Shown piece by piece: positions 36,802 through 45,484 of a stretch of DNA of 64,000 nucleotides. The stretch lies in NCBI RefSeq assembly GCF_030503435.1, contig NZ_JAUKPO010000013.1:151062-215061 (forward strand). The letters are read 5' to 3'. The notes under the pieces were generated by a model that ran no database searches, had not been told where the DNA came from, and worked only from the letters and a program-made list of their open reading frames with translations. This stretch comes from Rhodocytophaga aerolata. GTDB taxonomy: Bacteria; Bacteroidota; Bacteroidia; Cytophagales; 172606-1. The first letter of the stretch is position 1, and every line of letters begins with the position of its first letter. The position numbers and the translations under genes are program-made.

Positions 36802-37674
36802 ATGATAACCTTAGAAAATGATTACTTAAAAGTCTCTATCTCAGAAAAAGGGGCAGAACTGCATTCGCTGTATGATAAAGTTGCTAATACGGAACAACTC
36901 TGGCAAGCCGATCCGTCGGTATGGGCATGGCATGCACCTAATTTGTTTCCAGTGGTAGGTGGTTGTATAGATAACACTTTATTTATAGACGGAAAAACAT
37001 TCACAATGGACAGACATGGTTTTGCACGCCAGTCTACATTTACCTTGCTTGCTTCTGATAGCACGCATGCTCTGTTTGATTTGTCTTATTCATCTGACAC
37101 CCTTCTTCACTATCCCTTTAAGTTTCAATTTCAATTATCTTATAAACTGAATGAGAAGAAGTTATTTATTACTTACCGGGTTATTAATCAAGATGAGCAA
37201 GTAATCTGGTTTTCGGTGGGCGGTCACCCAGCTTTCAAAGTGCCATTCTATGAAGGCGAAAAATATACTGATTATTATCTGTCATTTCCGGAAGATACGC
37301 AATTAACCAGGCATTTGCTGGGAGATTCCGGGTTGTTTAATGGTAAAACAGAAGTAGTGCCCTTGACTGAACAAAAGTTATTCTTAACGAAAGATCTTTT
37401 CAGTAAAGATGCACTGGTGTTTAAAGACCTGCATTCCCGTAACGTTCAATTAAAAAGCACTTTACATACTAAATCTCTAAGTCTGGCCTTTCCGGATTTT
37501 GAGTATTTAGGCATCTGGGCTAAACCAGGAGCGGATTTTGTTTGCATAGAACCCTGGCTAGGCTGTGCAGATACCGAAGATAGACGGGTAGATATTTCAG
37601 AAAAAGAAGCCATCCAAAAACTTAATGCAGGCAACACGTTTGAAGCAACTTACACCATTGAACTTACCAATTAA
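36802..37674 (+). CDS. Aldose 1-epimerase family protein
   Basis: 290 residues with the galactose mutarotase-like beta-sandwich. Recognisable parts: DYLKVSISEKGAELHSL at the start, LFPVVGGCIDN, DRHGFARQSTF with the conserved HGFAR, VGGHPAFKVPF with the likely catalytic histidine, and PWLGCAD with EKEAIQKLNAG near the end. It fits the LacX/YeaD-like branch, which interconverts anomers of sugars or hexose-6-phosphates. It stands alone between the tRNA terminator and a convergent gene. Confidence 0.88.
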   Translation: MITLENDYLKVSISEKGAELHSLYDKVANTEQLWQADPSVWAWHAPNLFPVVGGCIDNTLFIDGKTFTMDRHGFARQSTFTLLASDSTHALFDLSYSSDTLLHYPFKFQFQLSYKLNEKKLFITYRVINQDEQVIWFSVGGHPAFKVPFYEGEKYTDYYLSFPEDTQLTRHLLGDSGLFNGKTEVVPLTEQKLFLTKDLFSKDALVFKDLHSRNVQLKSTLHTKSLSLAFPDFEYLGIWAKPGADFVCIEPWLGCADTEDRRVDISEKEAIQKLNAGNTFEATYTIELTN

Positions 37675-37684
37675 TCAGACTTAT

Positions 37685-38146
37685 TTATAAAAGACCGTCA
37701 AAGCTGTATTTGGCATTGCTCCAAAATTCATCTAAAGCGATGATACGGGGCTTGAAAAAAGAAATTAATTGAGGCCAGTCGTCTTGATTAAAAACACTTA
37801 CCTGGGTTATTTCTGCAAAAATCCGGCTGATTGTTTTGTCATTTTCGTCTCTAGTGTGTAGTACCCATACCCATTGTTCCTGTAAATGATTGTGGAGTAA
37901 ATTTTTTAACTCAGCAAACTGCTCAAAAAACAGCTCCTGAATATCCGGATCAGGATGGGTAAGTTCAATAGCAATAGAAGCTTTTTTATTGCCGGCCTCC
38001 ATTTTGAAATACACATGTTTTAACCCAGTTTTATAGTTTGACCAGTTTACTTTCGTGCCTTCGGCTGAGGGGACCGGGGCCATATATTGTCCAAAAGCAG
38101 TCCAGAAAGCTTGCCGGAGTTGTGTGGCTTGTTCTCGGGTATACAT
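37685..38146 (-). CDS. DUF4268 domain protein
   Basis: Start set at the ATG at 38146 (153 residues, MYTREQATQLRQAFWTAFGQ). The extra upstream codons read as non-coding and would run into the yebC promoter. The conserved core VPSAEGTKVNWSNYKTGLKH matches DUF4268, found in Bacteroidota either alone or attached to restriction-like nuclease domains. No nuclease motif is visible in this short form. Function unknown. Confidence 0.8.
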   Translation of the reverse strand: MYTREQATQLRQAFWTAFGQYMAPVPSAEGTKVNWSNYKTGLKHVYFKMEAGNKKASIAIELTHPDPDIQELFFEQFAELKNLLHNHLQEQWVWVLHTRDENDKTISRIFAEITQVSVFNQDDWPQLISFFKPRIIALDEFWSNAKYSFDGLL

Positions 38147-38237
38147 GTAAAATGAATTGAGTTGCCCAACATGAAGAAAAGCTAATAGATGAAGTAAATT
38201 AATTAGCATTCCCCCTGCATCAATGCATATTAACATT

Positions 38238-38245
38238 TATCTTTG
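38238..38245 (+). promoter_or_regulatory. Promoter -7 element (TATCTTTG) before yebC-like gene
   Basis: Exact TAnnTTTG match 49 bp before the start codon. The -33 box is not clear. Confidence 0.45.
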
Positions 38246-38293
38246 CCAAAAATATCCAATAAACTAAAGTATATTTTATAATCATCGTATAGT

Positions 38294-39001
38294 ATGGGAA
38301 GAGCATTTGAATTCAGGAGAGCCCGCAAAGAAAAAAGATGGGACTGGATGGCCAAAACTTTTACTAAAATAGGAAAAGAGATATCTATTGCCGTAAAGCA
38401 AGGCGGTTCTGATCCGGAAAATAATCCAAGGTTGCGCACGCTCATTCAAAATGCCAAAACCAATAACATGCCCAAAGACCGGGTGGAATCTGCTATCAAA
38501 CGTGCGGCGTCTAAAGATGACAAAGGGTATGAAGAGGTAATTTATGAAGGGTATGGCCCCTATGGTGTAGCTATTTTAGTAGAAACTGCAACCGATAATC
38601 CCACGCGGACCGTAGCAAATATCCGGATGTATTTTAACAGGGGAGGAGGAACACTTGGTAAAACCGGTTCGCTGGACTTTATTTTTACCCGCAAAGGCGT
38701 ATTCAGAATTGATGCCAACGGAATCGATAAGGAAGAGCTGGAGTTTGAAATGATCGATCATGGATTGGATGAAATAGAACAAGAAGAGAATGAGCTTGTT
38801 ATATATACCCCCTTTGCCGATTTTGCCAGAATGCAGAAGTTTCTGGAGGAGAAACAAATCCCGGTAAAAAGTGCAGAACTCAAGCGGATTCCCAATACTT
38901 CTGTGGCTCTTAATGCCGAGCAGGAAGATGAAATAATGGAATTAATAGAAAAGTTTGAGCAAGACGACGATGTGCAGGCAGTATACCATAATGTATCTTA
39001 A
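38294..39001 (+). CDS. YebC/PmpR-family DNA-binding protein
   Basis: 235 residues. Family signatures: MGRAFEFRRARKEKRWDWMA, FTKIGKEISIAVKQGG, NMPKDRVESAIKRA and YEGYGPYGVAILVE with TDNPTRTVANIR. YebC proteins act as transcriptional regulators (PmpR), and recent work on relatives assigns a role in relieving ribosome stalling. Which applies here is not visible in the sequence. It is a single gene with its own promoter element. Confidence 0.92.
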   Translation: MGRAFEFRRARKEKRWDWMAKTFTKIGKEISIAVKQGGSDPENNPRLRTLIQNAKTNNMPKDRVESAIKRAASKDDKGYEEVIYEGYGPYGVAILVETATDNPTRTVANIRMYFNRGGGTLGKTGSLDFIFTRKGVFRIDANGIDKEELEFEMIDHGLDEIEQEENELVIYTPFADFARMQKFLEEKQIPVKSAELKRIPNTSVALNAEQEDEIMELIEKFEQDDDVQAVYHNVS

Positions 39002-39056
39002 AAAAAGATAACCCGTTTAGATGATGGTAAACTGTTTTCGTTTAATTTTTATATAA

Positions 39057-39920
39057 ATGATTGATCCCGTACATTTTAGAATTGGAGGTGTACCAGAACA
39101 CTTTAATTTGCCCTGGCATCTGGCCATTGACGAAGGATGGTTTGAAAAAGAATCGATACAGTTAATCTGGAAAGACTATCCCGGAGGCACTGGGGCCATG
39201 GCCAAGGATTTGCGGAGTGGCGAATTGGATATAGCCGTTTTGCTGACAGAGGGGATAGTGGCAGATATTGCGAAAGGGAATCCGTCTAAAATTGTCAGCA
39301 TGTATGTGCAATCTCCATTAATATGGGGCATCCATGTGCCGGCAACTTCCTCCTTTACTAACATAGAACAGATGCAAGGAAAACGGTATGCGATCAGCCG
39401 GATGGGTTCAGGCTCTCACCTGATGGCTTATGTAGATGCCAGGCAGCGGGGATGGCAGTTAACAGAAGAACAACTGGTAATTGTGGGAGACTTAAATGGA
39501 GCCAGAGAAGCTTTTAAAATGAATACGGCTGACATTTTCATGTGGGAACGTTTTATGACCCAACCTTTTGTAGATAAAGGAGAGTTTCGCAGGCTAGGAG
39601 AATGTCCCACACCATGGCCCTGTTTTGTTATAGCTGCCCGCCAGGAAATTATTAACCAGTTTGGACACCAGGTAGAGAAACTATTGAAGGTAATTTTTCA
39701 GGCCAGCAAGCGGTTTATGGAAGATGAAACGTCTCCCGGTTTAGTTGCTCGGAATTTTGGTTTGAGTATGCAAGATGCTGCTACCTGGTTTGCACTTACA
39801 AAATGGGCACAAACCTCTCATGTTCCGGAATCAATCTTGTTAAATGTTGCAAATACCTTACTGGAGTTGCACTTAGTTGAAAAGCCTCTGGAAAGTAGCC
39901 AGGTTTACCAACGGATTTAG
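39057..39920 (+). CDS. Cytosolic periplasmic-binding-protein-like protein (Ca3427/NMT1-like)
   Basis: 287 residues with the type 2 periplasmic-binding fold of the ThiY/NMT1 group: FRIGGVPEHFNLPWHLAID, WKDYPGGTGAMAKDLRSGEL, GKRYAISRMGSGSHLMAY and ADIFMWERFMTQP. It has no signal peptide or lipobox, and no ABC permease or ATPase gene is nearby. It should therefore be cytoplasmic, as in the Ca3427-like subgroup. It may bind a thiamine-precursor-like or other small ligand, but the ligand is unknown. Confidence 0.8.
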   Translation: MIDPVHFRIGGVPEHFNLPWHLAIDEGWFEKESIQLIWKDYPGGTGAMAKDLRSGELDIAVLLTEGIVADIAKGNPSKIVSMYVQSPLIWGIHVPATSSFTNIEQMQGKRYAISRMGSGSHLMAYVDARQRGWQLTEEQLVIVGDLNGAREAFKMNTADIFMWERFMTQPFVDKGEFRRLGECPTPWPCFVIAARQEIINQFGHQVEKLLKVIFQASKRFMEDETSPGLVARNFGLSMQDAATWFALTKWAQTSHVPESILLNVANTLLELHLVEKPLESSQVYQRI

Positions 39921-39936
39921 CCGATTGTGGGAAAAA

Positions 39937-40260
39937 TTAGTTTTGTTCAAGGGTCATTTGCAACAAAACCAAGCTATACAATAACTCAGATTGGATATAC
40001 TCAAAAGCCTGGGCTTTCTCCTGTTCCGATTTTGAATCCCAGTATTCTTTTACATGTTTTTCAGTTAATACTTTTAAATCGCCTATCATATCAAGCTTAA
40101 AAGCAGGATAAAAAAAATCGGTAGGTTTATCTGTTTTGCTGATCAGATCGATTAAAGAGGGGATAAATATACTCACCACACTCACACTTTTTTCGTTGTG
40201 TTCCAGGGCTGCAACACAATCTTTCATGGATTTCACTTGCTTTACCACTTCTTCTTGCAT
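39937..40260 (-). CDS. Hypothetical protein
   Basis: 107 residues, soluble, probably all-helical, acidic. No known family is recognised. It starts at an ATG (MQEEVVKQVKSMKDCVAALE) and is convergent with the binding-protein-like gene, 16 bp from its stop. Codon composition looks coding, and no overlapping gene competes for this stretch. Confidence 0.6.
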   Translation of the reverse strand: MQEEVVKQVKSMKDCVAALEHNEKSVSVVSIFIPSLIDLISKTDKPTDFFYPAFKLDMIGDLKVLTEKHVKEYWDSKSEQEKAQAFEYIQSELLYSLVLLQMTLEQN

Positions 40261-40553
40261 ATGGCTTAGTGAGTTAGTGAAGTTTTCAAAACATACTATT
40301 TAAACGCTCCCACCCAAAGGAAAGTTATAGTAAGTTATTTGACTCCAGCAAGTTAGCTAACTTGTATGATATAGATATTATCTCTTCATCAAGGAATTAT
40401 TAATTACACAGTTATTTATTTCTTACATATAGCTCCTCAAAGCCAAATACTTACGGTTATTACTTTACATAATTAAAATGTATCTATGAAAAGTTAAACT
40501 TTCCGTTTAGGGTAATTCAAAAACACACTTATTAAACACTAAATATTTTCTTG

Positions 40554-40898
40554 ATGATCGAATCTATGGGACAATATATTTTACAGGCGAAAGATGACCA
40601 CTCTTCTGTTATTTCCATTCAGACGAATGATCTGTTATATGTCCAATTACCTTTTGCATCTGAGGAGCCTGAAAAAGGACCGGTCTATCGGACTAATCTG
40701 AGGGTGATTTTAGATAAACGTTACAAAGATGAAGTAGATTGGCAGACTACAGAGTCTAAAAAAATTATTGTGCTGGCTAATCAAAAACAGTACATATTTA
40801 CGGAGGTAGTCAAAATCAAAGAAATAGAATCCGGGTTCGATTATCAGTACTATCTGATTCTTGCATTTGATTGCAGGGAAAAAGTACAAATAGCCTGA
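40554..40898 (+). CDS. Hypothetical protein
   Basis: 114 residues from the ATG at 40554 (a TTG three bases upstream is less likely). It is predicted beta-rich and soluble, without signal peptide or membrane segment; the sequence includes DDHSSVISIQTNDLLYVQLP and ESGFDYQYYLILAFDCREK. No family is recognised. It is convergent with the small membrane protein of the sigma-factor operon. Confidence 0.6.
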   Translation: MIESMGQYILQAKDDHSSVISIQTNDLLYVQLPFASEEPEKGPVYRTNLRVILDKRYKDEVDWQTTESKKIIVLANQKQYIFTEVVKIKEIESGFDYQYYLILAFDCREKVQIA

Positions 40899-40932
40899 AA
40901 ATTGAGCAATAAATCCTACCTGTTTTTCTTCA

Positions 40933-41298
40933 CTAATTGGCAGTGGCGCTTTCTGTAGCCGTTTGCTGCTTCCGCTGCCAGCTGCTGCATTTGCTGGCAC
41001 ATATACTTTTTATGCGCTCCCGCTGCTCCGGGGGCATAGAGGCTAGTTTCTCTTCAAATTTTTTCTGCCAGTAACCTCCACGCTGGTAATTTTTGTAGGA
41101 CCAAGGCCTAAAGCTGAAGGTTATCATCCGCACTAATAATAATAAGCCCAGTGATTGCCAGTAACTTATTTTGGGGCCATTAAATATCTCTGGTATCAGG
41201 CTGTTCCATAATAGCATAATTAGTAAACTCAAAGCCAGAAGACTAATGCCAAAAATGAATAAAATTTTTACTAACCGTATGCTCCGCTGTCTTTTCAT
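40933..41298 (-). CDS. Small two-pass membrane protein downstream of ECF sigma factor
   Basis: 121 residues from the ATG at 41298. Two hydrophobic segments (about 10-31 and 46-62) are followed by a basic cytoplasmic-type tail with MPPEQRERIKS, a pattern seen in small proteins encoded after ECF sigma factors in Bacteroidota. It begins 15 bases after the sigma gene stop, so the two are co-transcribed. It could be a membrane-tethered anti-sigma or accessory factor. It has no recognised anti-sigma zinc motif, so the role is inference. Confidence 0.75.
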   Translation of the reverse strand: MKRQRSIRLVKILFIFGISLLALSLLIMLLWNSLIPEIFNGPKISYWQSLGLLLLVRMITFSFRPWSYKNYQRGGYWQKKFEEKLASMPPEQRERIKSICASKCSSWQRKQQTATESATAN

Positions 41299-41313
41299 AA
41301 CCACTGATAAAGA

Positions 41314-41913
41314 TTAACCATGAATATTTTTTATAATATCTTGATAGGTACGTTCCAGATGTTTTCTTAGAAATAACACGGCATACCTTTTTCTAGAGAG
41401 TAGTGTATTAACGGCTACCCCTGTTTGTTCTGCTATTTCTTTAAAACTTTTTCCCTCCAGCTCATGCAAAACGAATACTTCTTTTTGCTCGGCAGGAAGT
41501 TTTTCCAAAGCAACCGCAAATTCTTCCCAAATCACCTCCCGCAGATACATATTTTCAGGATTATCGCCCGGTTCATACAAAAGATCAATCACCGTATAGG
41601 CCGGATCATCTTCCATATCGGAGCCAGAAAGGTTATCCAGCAATACAGGTTTGTGCTTCCGGTACCGGTCTATAATCTTGTTCCGTGCAACCCTAAAGAG
41701 CCAAGCCGTTACATGTTCAATAGGCGTGAGTATATTGAAGCTTTCCACAAAATGATAAAATACATCCTGGAGTATATCTTCTGCATCAGCCGTATTGGAT
41801 ACACGTTTTTTTATGAAGTCAAGCAGCCGTTTGCGTTCCTGTATAAAAGCATTGCCTACAGTTTGTTCTCTGTATAGCTGATATTCTGTATGTAGCGTTA
41901 ATGAAGATTTCAT
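41314..41913 (-). CDS. ECF-type RNA polymerase sigma factor (sigma-70 family)
   Basis: 199 residues, with regions 2 and 4 only. Region 2: FIKKRVSNTADAEDILQDVF, then AWLFRVARNKIIDRYRKHKP. Region 4: LPAEQKEVFVLHELEGKSFK, then EIAEQTGVAVNTLLSRKRYA with the HTH. No FecR-type anti-sigma or SusC/D genes are adjacent; instead a small membrane protein follows. Which genes it controls cannot be deduced here. Confidence 0.92.
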   Translation of the reverse strand: MKSSLTLHTEYQLYREQTVGNAFIQERKRLLDFIKKRVSNTADAEDILQDVFYHFVESFNILTPIEHVTAWLFRVARNKIIDRYRKHKPVLLDNLSGSDMEDDPAYTVIDLLYEPGDNPENMYLREVIWEEFAVALEKLPAEQKEVFVLHELEGKSFKEIAEQTGVAVNTLLSRKRYAVLFLRKHLERTYQDIIKNIHG

Positions 41914-42136
41914 GGGCCGGGTAGGGTTCTATCAGGATAGACGAATGGTTGGCCGGTATATTGTATAAATTCAGATTTTTATAGATTGGCTGCTTAATTT
42001 TTATATCTCAGTGCTCATAAAAATCAGCTATTGCTATCAGGTTTGTTTGTTAGTTATTTTTTTCGCAAGCTGCTCCTTCATTCAGGAATAGGCAATAAAA
42101 CCGGAGAAAGTGAGAAAGAGAACGGATAGAATGATA

Positions 42137-42168
42137 GTAAAAAGGCTGTAAACAGAGTTACAGCCTTC
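42137..42168 (-). terminator. Terminator of the DUF2911 gene
   Basis: Perfect 10-bp stem AAGGCTGTAA/TTACAGCCTT with a 6-nt loop. On the minus strand it is followed by TTTTAC, 13 bases after the stop codon. Confidence 0.85.
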
Positions 42169-42180
42169 TATAAACTAGAT

Positions 42181-42702
42181 TTACTTTTGTTTTACCGGCA
42201 CAGCTACCATTACATCTCCCCACATCATAACCAGATCTGAGCTGTTGGATTTATCATCCACTTTAATGGTAAACTTTTCCTCAGTCTTGGGAGCTTTTTT
42301 GGCAGGAACGTTAACTCGAACCAAATCTTTAGATTCATCATAGCTATAAGCCCCCCATTTCTGCCAGTCGTTGTTCAGGATTACTGTCCATTCTTTTTCG
42401 GTAGGAATTGTGAACAAGGCATACGTTCCAGCTTTTACATCTTTACCTCCAAATTGTACATCTTTGGTAAAAGTGATTTTGGTTGTACTGTCAGCTCCAG
42501 TGCGCCAAACTTTGCCATATGGGGCAAGGTCGGTTCCTAGTTTGCGGTTTCTTAACGAAGGCTGATTGTACCTGATTTTTACAAATTTTCCTTCAACTGT
42601 TGATTTAGGGCTTTGGGTGTTTTCTTTAGCTTGAGCTTGGGTGTAAGAGTTGAATGTAAGTACCATCAAGCAAGCCATCAGAAAGATTCCTAGTTTTTTC
42701 AT
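42181..42702 (-). CDS. DUF2911 domain protein (exported)
   Basis: 173 residues with a signal peptide (MKKLGIFLMACLMVLTFNSY, cleavage near TQAQA). DUF2911 motifs: VKIRYNQPSLRNRKLG, APYGKVWRTGADSTTKITF, VKAGTYALFTIP and WTVILNNDWQKWGAYSY. A beta-rich periplasmic protein common in Bacteroidota; function unknown. It has its own promoter element and terminator, so it is a single-gene unit. Confidence 0.88.
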   Translation of the reverse strand: MKKLGIFLMACLMVLTFNSYTQAQAKENTQSPKSTVEGKFVKIRYNQPSLRNRKLGTDLAPYGKVWRTGADSTTKITFTKDVQFGGKDVKAGTYALFTIPTEKEWTVILNNDWQKWGAYSYDESKDLVRVNVPAKKAPKTEEKFTIKVDDKSNSSDLVMMWGDVMVAVPVKQK

Positions 42703-42731
42703 ACTATTTTTTGTTTTAGTAATGGTTTTAG

Positions 42732-42739
42732 CAAATATA
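42732..42739 (-). promoter_or_regulatory. Promoter -7 element of the DUF2911 gene
   Basis: On the minus strand TATATTTG, an exact TAnnTTTG match about 30 bp before the ATG. At the -33 position only a GTTT is present. Confidence 0.5.
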
Positions 42740-42783
42740 AGTATTCTGTAGAATAAAAAAACAGCACTTTCTCTGACTTTCGC

Positions 42784-44100
42784 TTATAAAAAAATATTCA
42801 ACAACAATACGCCTAGCAAACCCATTACAGAGACAATGGTTTCCATCAGGGTCCAGGATGAAAAGGTTTGTGGGAGTGTTAAGCCAAAGTATTCTTTAAA
42901 CATCCAGAAACCAGGATCATTTACATGGGACAGCATCAAACTGCCGGCACCGGTAGCAAGGACCATTAATTCAGGATTTGCTCCAGTGCTTTGCATAACC
43001 GGTAAAACAATGCCTGCGGCTGTTAAACCCGCTACCGTAGCCGAACCCAGGCAAACCCTAAGCAACGCACTGATACTCCAGGCAAGTACTAAGGGGGAAA
43101 AATTACTTTCTTTTCCTAGTTCGGCAATATAGGTTCCTACGCCTGAGTCTACTAATACTTGTTTCAAGGCACCACCACCTCCGATAATAAGTAAGATCAT
43201 CGCTATACCAGTAATAGCACTGCTGATAATTTGCATTACTTCCGGCATGGTTTTTCCACGGTTCAGTCCTAAGGTAAAAATAGCCACCAGCACAGCTACC
43301 AATAAAGCAATTACCGGATCGCCAATAAATGTTATAATGGGTTTAAGTTCTGAACTATCGGGTATAAATACATTGATTAGGGATGCAACCGCCATCAATA
43401 AGATAGGTACTAAGGCCGTAAAAAGGCTGATCCCATAGCCGGGCAGTTCATCTTCTTCAAATTTTTTTATCTTATAAAGTCCCTCTGGCGGATTGGCCTG
43501 TATGCCTTTTAAAAAGCTGGCAAATACTGGTCCGGCCAACACGATGGTAGGAATGGCTAGAATGATTCCGTAAACTAAAGTTAACCCGATATCAGCTTTA
43601 AAAATAACGGCGATAGCAGTCGGGCCAGGATGAGGAGGCAGAAATCCATGCGTTACAGAAAGCGCAGCAGCCATGGGCATACCTACATACACAAGTGGCA
43701 GACCGGTAGAAGCAGCTAATGTAAACACAATAGGAATAAGCAGTACAAAGCCGGCATTGTAAAACAGAGGAATCCCTACGACAAATCCTGTAATCACCAT
43801 GGCCCAGTGAATTCTGGCTACTCCAAAGCTTTTAATAAGCCTGAAAGTTATCCGTTGAGCTGCACCGCTTTCGGCCACCAGGTTGCCTAACATGGCACCA
43901 AAACCAATAATTAAGGCTAGTGAACCAAGCGTACTTCCAACCCCGTTTTGGATCGATGTAATAACAGCTGCCGGGGTCATGCCCTCTGCAATGCCTACTG
44001 CCATCGATGCCAGGATAAGTGCTAAGAATGCATTCAGTTTAAATCCGATCATTAATAGCAGTAAGAACAATACACCAAAAACAACAATGACTAACGGCAT
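42784..44100 (-). CDS. GntP-family gluconate:proton symporter
   Basis: 438 residues with about 12-14 transmembrane helices. Family features include GFLPPHPGPTAIA, NGVGSTLGSLALIIGFGAML, SATVAGLTAAGIVLPVM and SHVNDPGFWMFKEYFGLT. GntP transporters bring gluconate or related hexonates/glycerate into the cytoplasm with protons. No gluconate kinase adjoins it; the genes upstream (hypothetical, NUDIX) are 26 bp away and may share the transcript. Confidence 0.9.
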   Translation of the reverse strand: MPLVIVVFGVLFLLLLMIGFKLNAFLALILASMAVGIAEGMTPAAVITSIQNGVGSTLGSLALIIGFGAMLGNLVAESGAAQRITFRLIKSFGVARIHWAMVITGFVVGIPLFYNAGFVLLIPIVFTLAASTGLPLVYVGMPMAAALSVTHGFLPPHPGPTAIAVIFKADIGLTLVYGIILAIPTIVLAGPVFASFLKGIQANPPEGLYKIKKFEEDELPGYGISLFTALVPILLMAVASLINVFIPDSSELKPIITFIGDPVIALLVAVLVAIFTLGLNRGKTMPEVMQIISSAITGIAMILLIIGGGGALKQVLVDSGVGTYIAELGKESNFSPLVLAWSISALLRVCLGSATVAGLTAAGIVLPVMQSTGANPELMVLATGAGSLMLSHVNDPGFWMFKEYFGLTLPQTFSSWTLMETIVSVMGLLGVLLLNIFL

Positions 44101-44126
44101 GAGATGTGAGTTTAGGAGGGTTTGTT

Positions 44127-44516
44127 TTAAATAATATCTGGTTTAATAAATGTATCTGTTAAGCGTTGAATCAGTAAGCCGGTTAAGCGTTTTTGCAAGG
44201 CTATCCGATTTGATAGAAAAATCGTGTATTCTTGTTCTGTAAAATGCCCGATGATGCAGCCCATTAATGTATGCCGGATGGGCAAATCCTTTTTTATGGC
44301 ATTTTCTATAGTTACCCGCTGTTTAAAGGCATTCATGGAAGATAAGGCAATGGATTTTTCTTCCAGATAGTGAGTGAATATGGCTATCAACAGGTGATGC
44401 TGAAGTTTGAGAATAGGCCTCAAACTTGTGTTAGCGAAGTATTCTTCTTCTAGCGTTTTTTCTGAATTTAGCTCTAGTACAGGCCGTAATTGGAGCAATT
44501 GCTGATCTCGCTGCAT
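44127..44516 (-). CDS. Hypothetical protein
   Basis: 129 residues from the ATG at 44516 (a TTG at 44531 would add five residues). Helical and soluble, with QHHLLIAIFTHYLEEKSIAL as the longest hydrophobic part. No known domain is recognised. It lies 15 bp after the NUDIX stop and 26 bp before GntP, so it is the middle gene of a probable three-gene transcript. Confidence 0.6.
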   Translation of the reverse strand: MQRDQQLLQLRPVLELNSEKTLEEEYFANTSLRPILKLQHHLLIAIFTHYLEEKSIALSSMNAFKQRVTIENAIKKDLPIRHTLMGCIIGHFTEQEYTIFLSNRIALQKRLTGLLIQRLTDTFIKPDII

Positions 44517-44531
44517 AAGAGGTGAAGGCAA

Positions 44532-45080
44532 TTATAGGTTTAACAGGCGAGCTACCTTTAGAATACCGGCTACACTGATGGCATCTGTTATCTTATTATC
44601 CATCACCATGTCTACTGCTTCCTTTAAATGTACCTTCCGGATAGCCAAATCTTCGGTTTCTTCAAATGCTGTATCTCCGGCGGTTAATTCTTCGGCTAAA
44701 AAAATATACCCATCTTCATCTGTAACCGAATTGGAAGTATGTATATGAGCAATAAATGTCCATCTGTTTGCCGTAAATCCGGTTTCTTCCTGCAATTCGC
44801 GTTTAGCAGATTCCAAAGGCTCTATGCCTATTGGGCCTCCTCCCATAGGTATTTCCCAGGAATACTCATTTAAGGTGTAGCGGTACTGGCCAACGAGATA
44901 CGTATAGCCTTCCTTATCGATAGGAATAATGCCAATGGCCTTATTTTTCATGTGAATTACGCCATAGATGCCATGGCCCCCACCAGGATTGATTATCTGG
45001 TCTTCCCGGATACTAATCCAGGGATTTTCATAAATATGTTGAGTAGAGAGAGTTTGCCAAGGATTTTTATGTATGTCCAT
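44532..45080 (-). CDS. NUDIX hydrolase (ADP-ribose pyrophosphatase-like)
   Basis: 182 residues. The NUDIX box is GIEPLESAKRELQEETGF, with the metal-binding glutamates in RELQEE. The upstream YTYLVGQYRYTLNEYSWEIP, with the E-P and GG before the box, is typical of the ADP-sugar pyrophosphatase branch (NudF-like). It cleaves a nucleoside diphosphate linked to another moiety, here most likely ADP-ribose or an ADP-sugar. First gene of the run leading to GntP. Confidence 0.88.
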   Translation of the reverse strand: MDIHKNPWQTLSTQHIYENPWISIREDQIINPGGGHGIYGVIHMKNKAIGIIPIDKEGYTYLVGQYRYTLNEYSWEIPMGGGPIGIEPLESAKRELQEETGFTANRWTFIAHIHTSNSVTDEDGYIFLAEELTAGDTAFEETEDLAIRKVHLKEAVDMVMDNKITDAISVAGILKVARLLNL

Positions 45081-45184
45081 GTTTCAAAATAAGTAAATAG
45101 CCTGACACAATCCAAAAGCAATCTCAACCAGAACATAAAATATCCGTTCAAAGGGGATAGGCTATACACAATTATTCCGGATTT

Positions 45185-45367
45185 ATGAATCTTACTCCTA
45201 CAGGCATTTTTATCTTGCTATTGACCATTATTTATCTTGTTATCATTATTCTGGACTTATTGCTTAATTTTCTGGGATTTGAAAGGCATATAGCTATCGG
45301 GCAAATTATTCTCTGCTTGGTTATTATTGGCGCAGTATTTATGTTATTCAAAAGAAGATTAAGGTAA
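45185..45367 (+). CDS. Small two-pass membrane protein
   Basis: 60 residues. Two hydrophobic segments (about 6-29 and 37-54) are joined by FLGFERHIAIG, and the tail is basic (FKRRLR), predicting both ends in the cytoplasm. It starts at an ATG and does not overlap another gene. No family is recognised; Bacteroidota genomes carry many such proteins. Confidence 0.55.
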   Translation: MNLTPTGIFILLLTIIYLVIIILDLLLNFLGFERHIAIGQIILCLVIIGAVFMLFKRRLR

Positions 45368-45440
45368 CAATAGCTGACTGGTTCTATTGCATCTGAATAG
45401 AGAATTCATAGCTGATGTGAAAGTTTAGTATAAATTAAAT

Positions 45441-45448
45441 AGTTTTGC
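45441..45448 (+). promoter_or_regulatory. Promoter -7 element (TAGTTTTG) before rnhB
   Basis: Exact TAnnTTTG match 37 bp before the rnhB start codon; the -33 box is poor. Confidence 0.5.
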
Positions 45449-45484
45449 GAAGTTTTAGTAGAAACTTCAAGCCTGTAAACCTAT

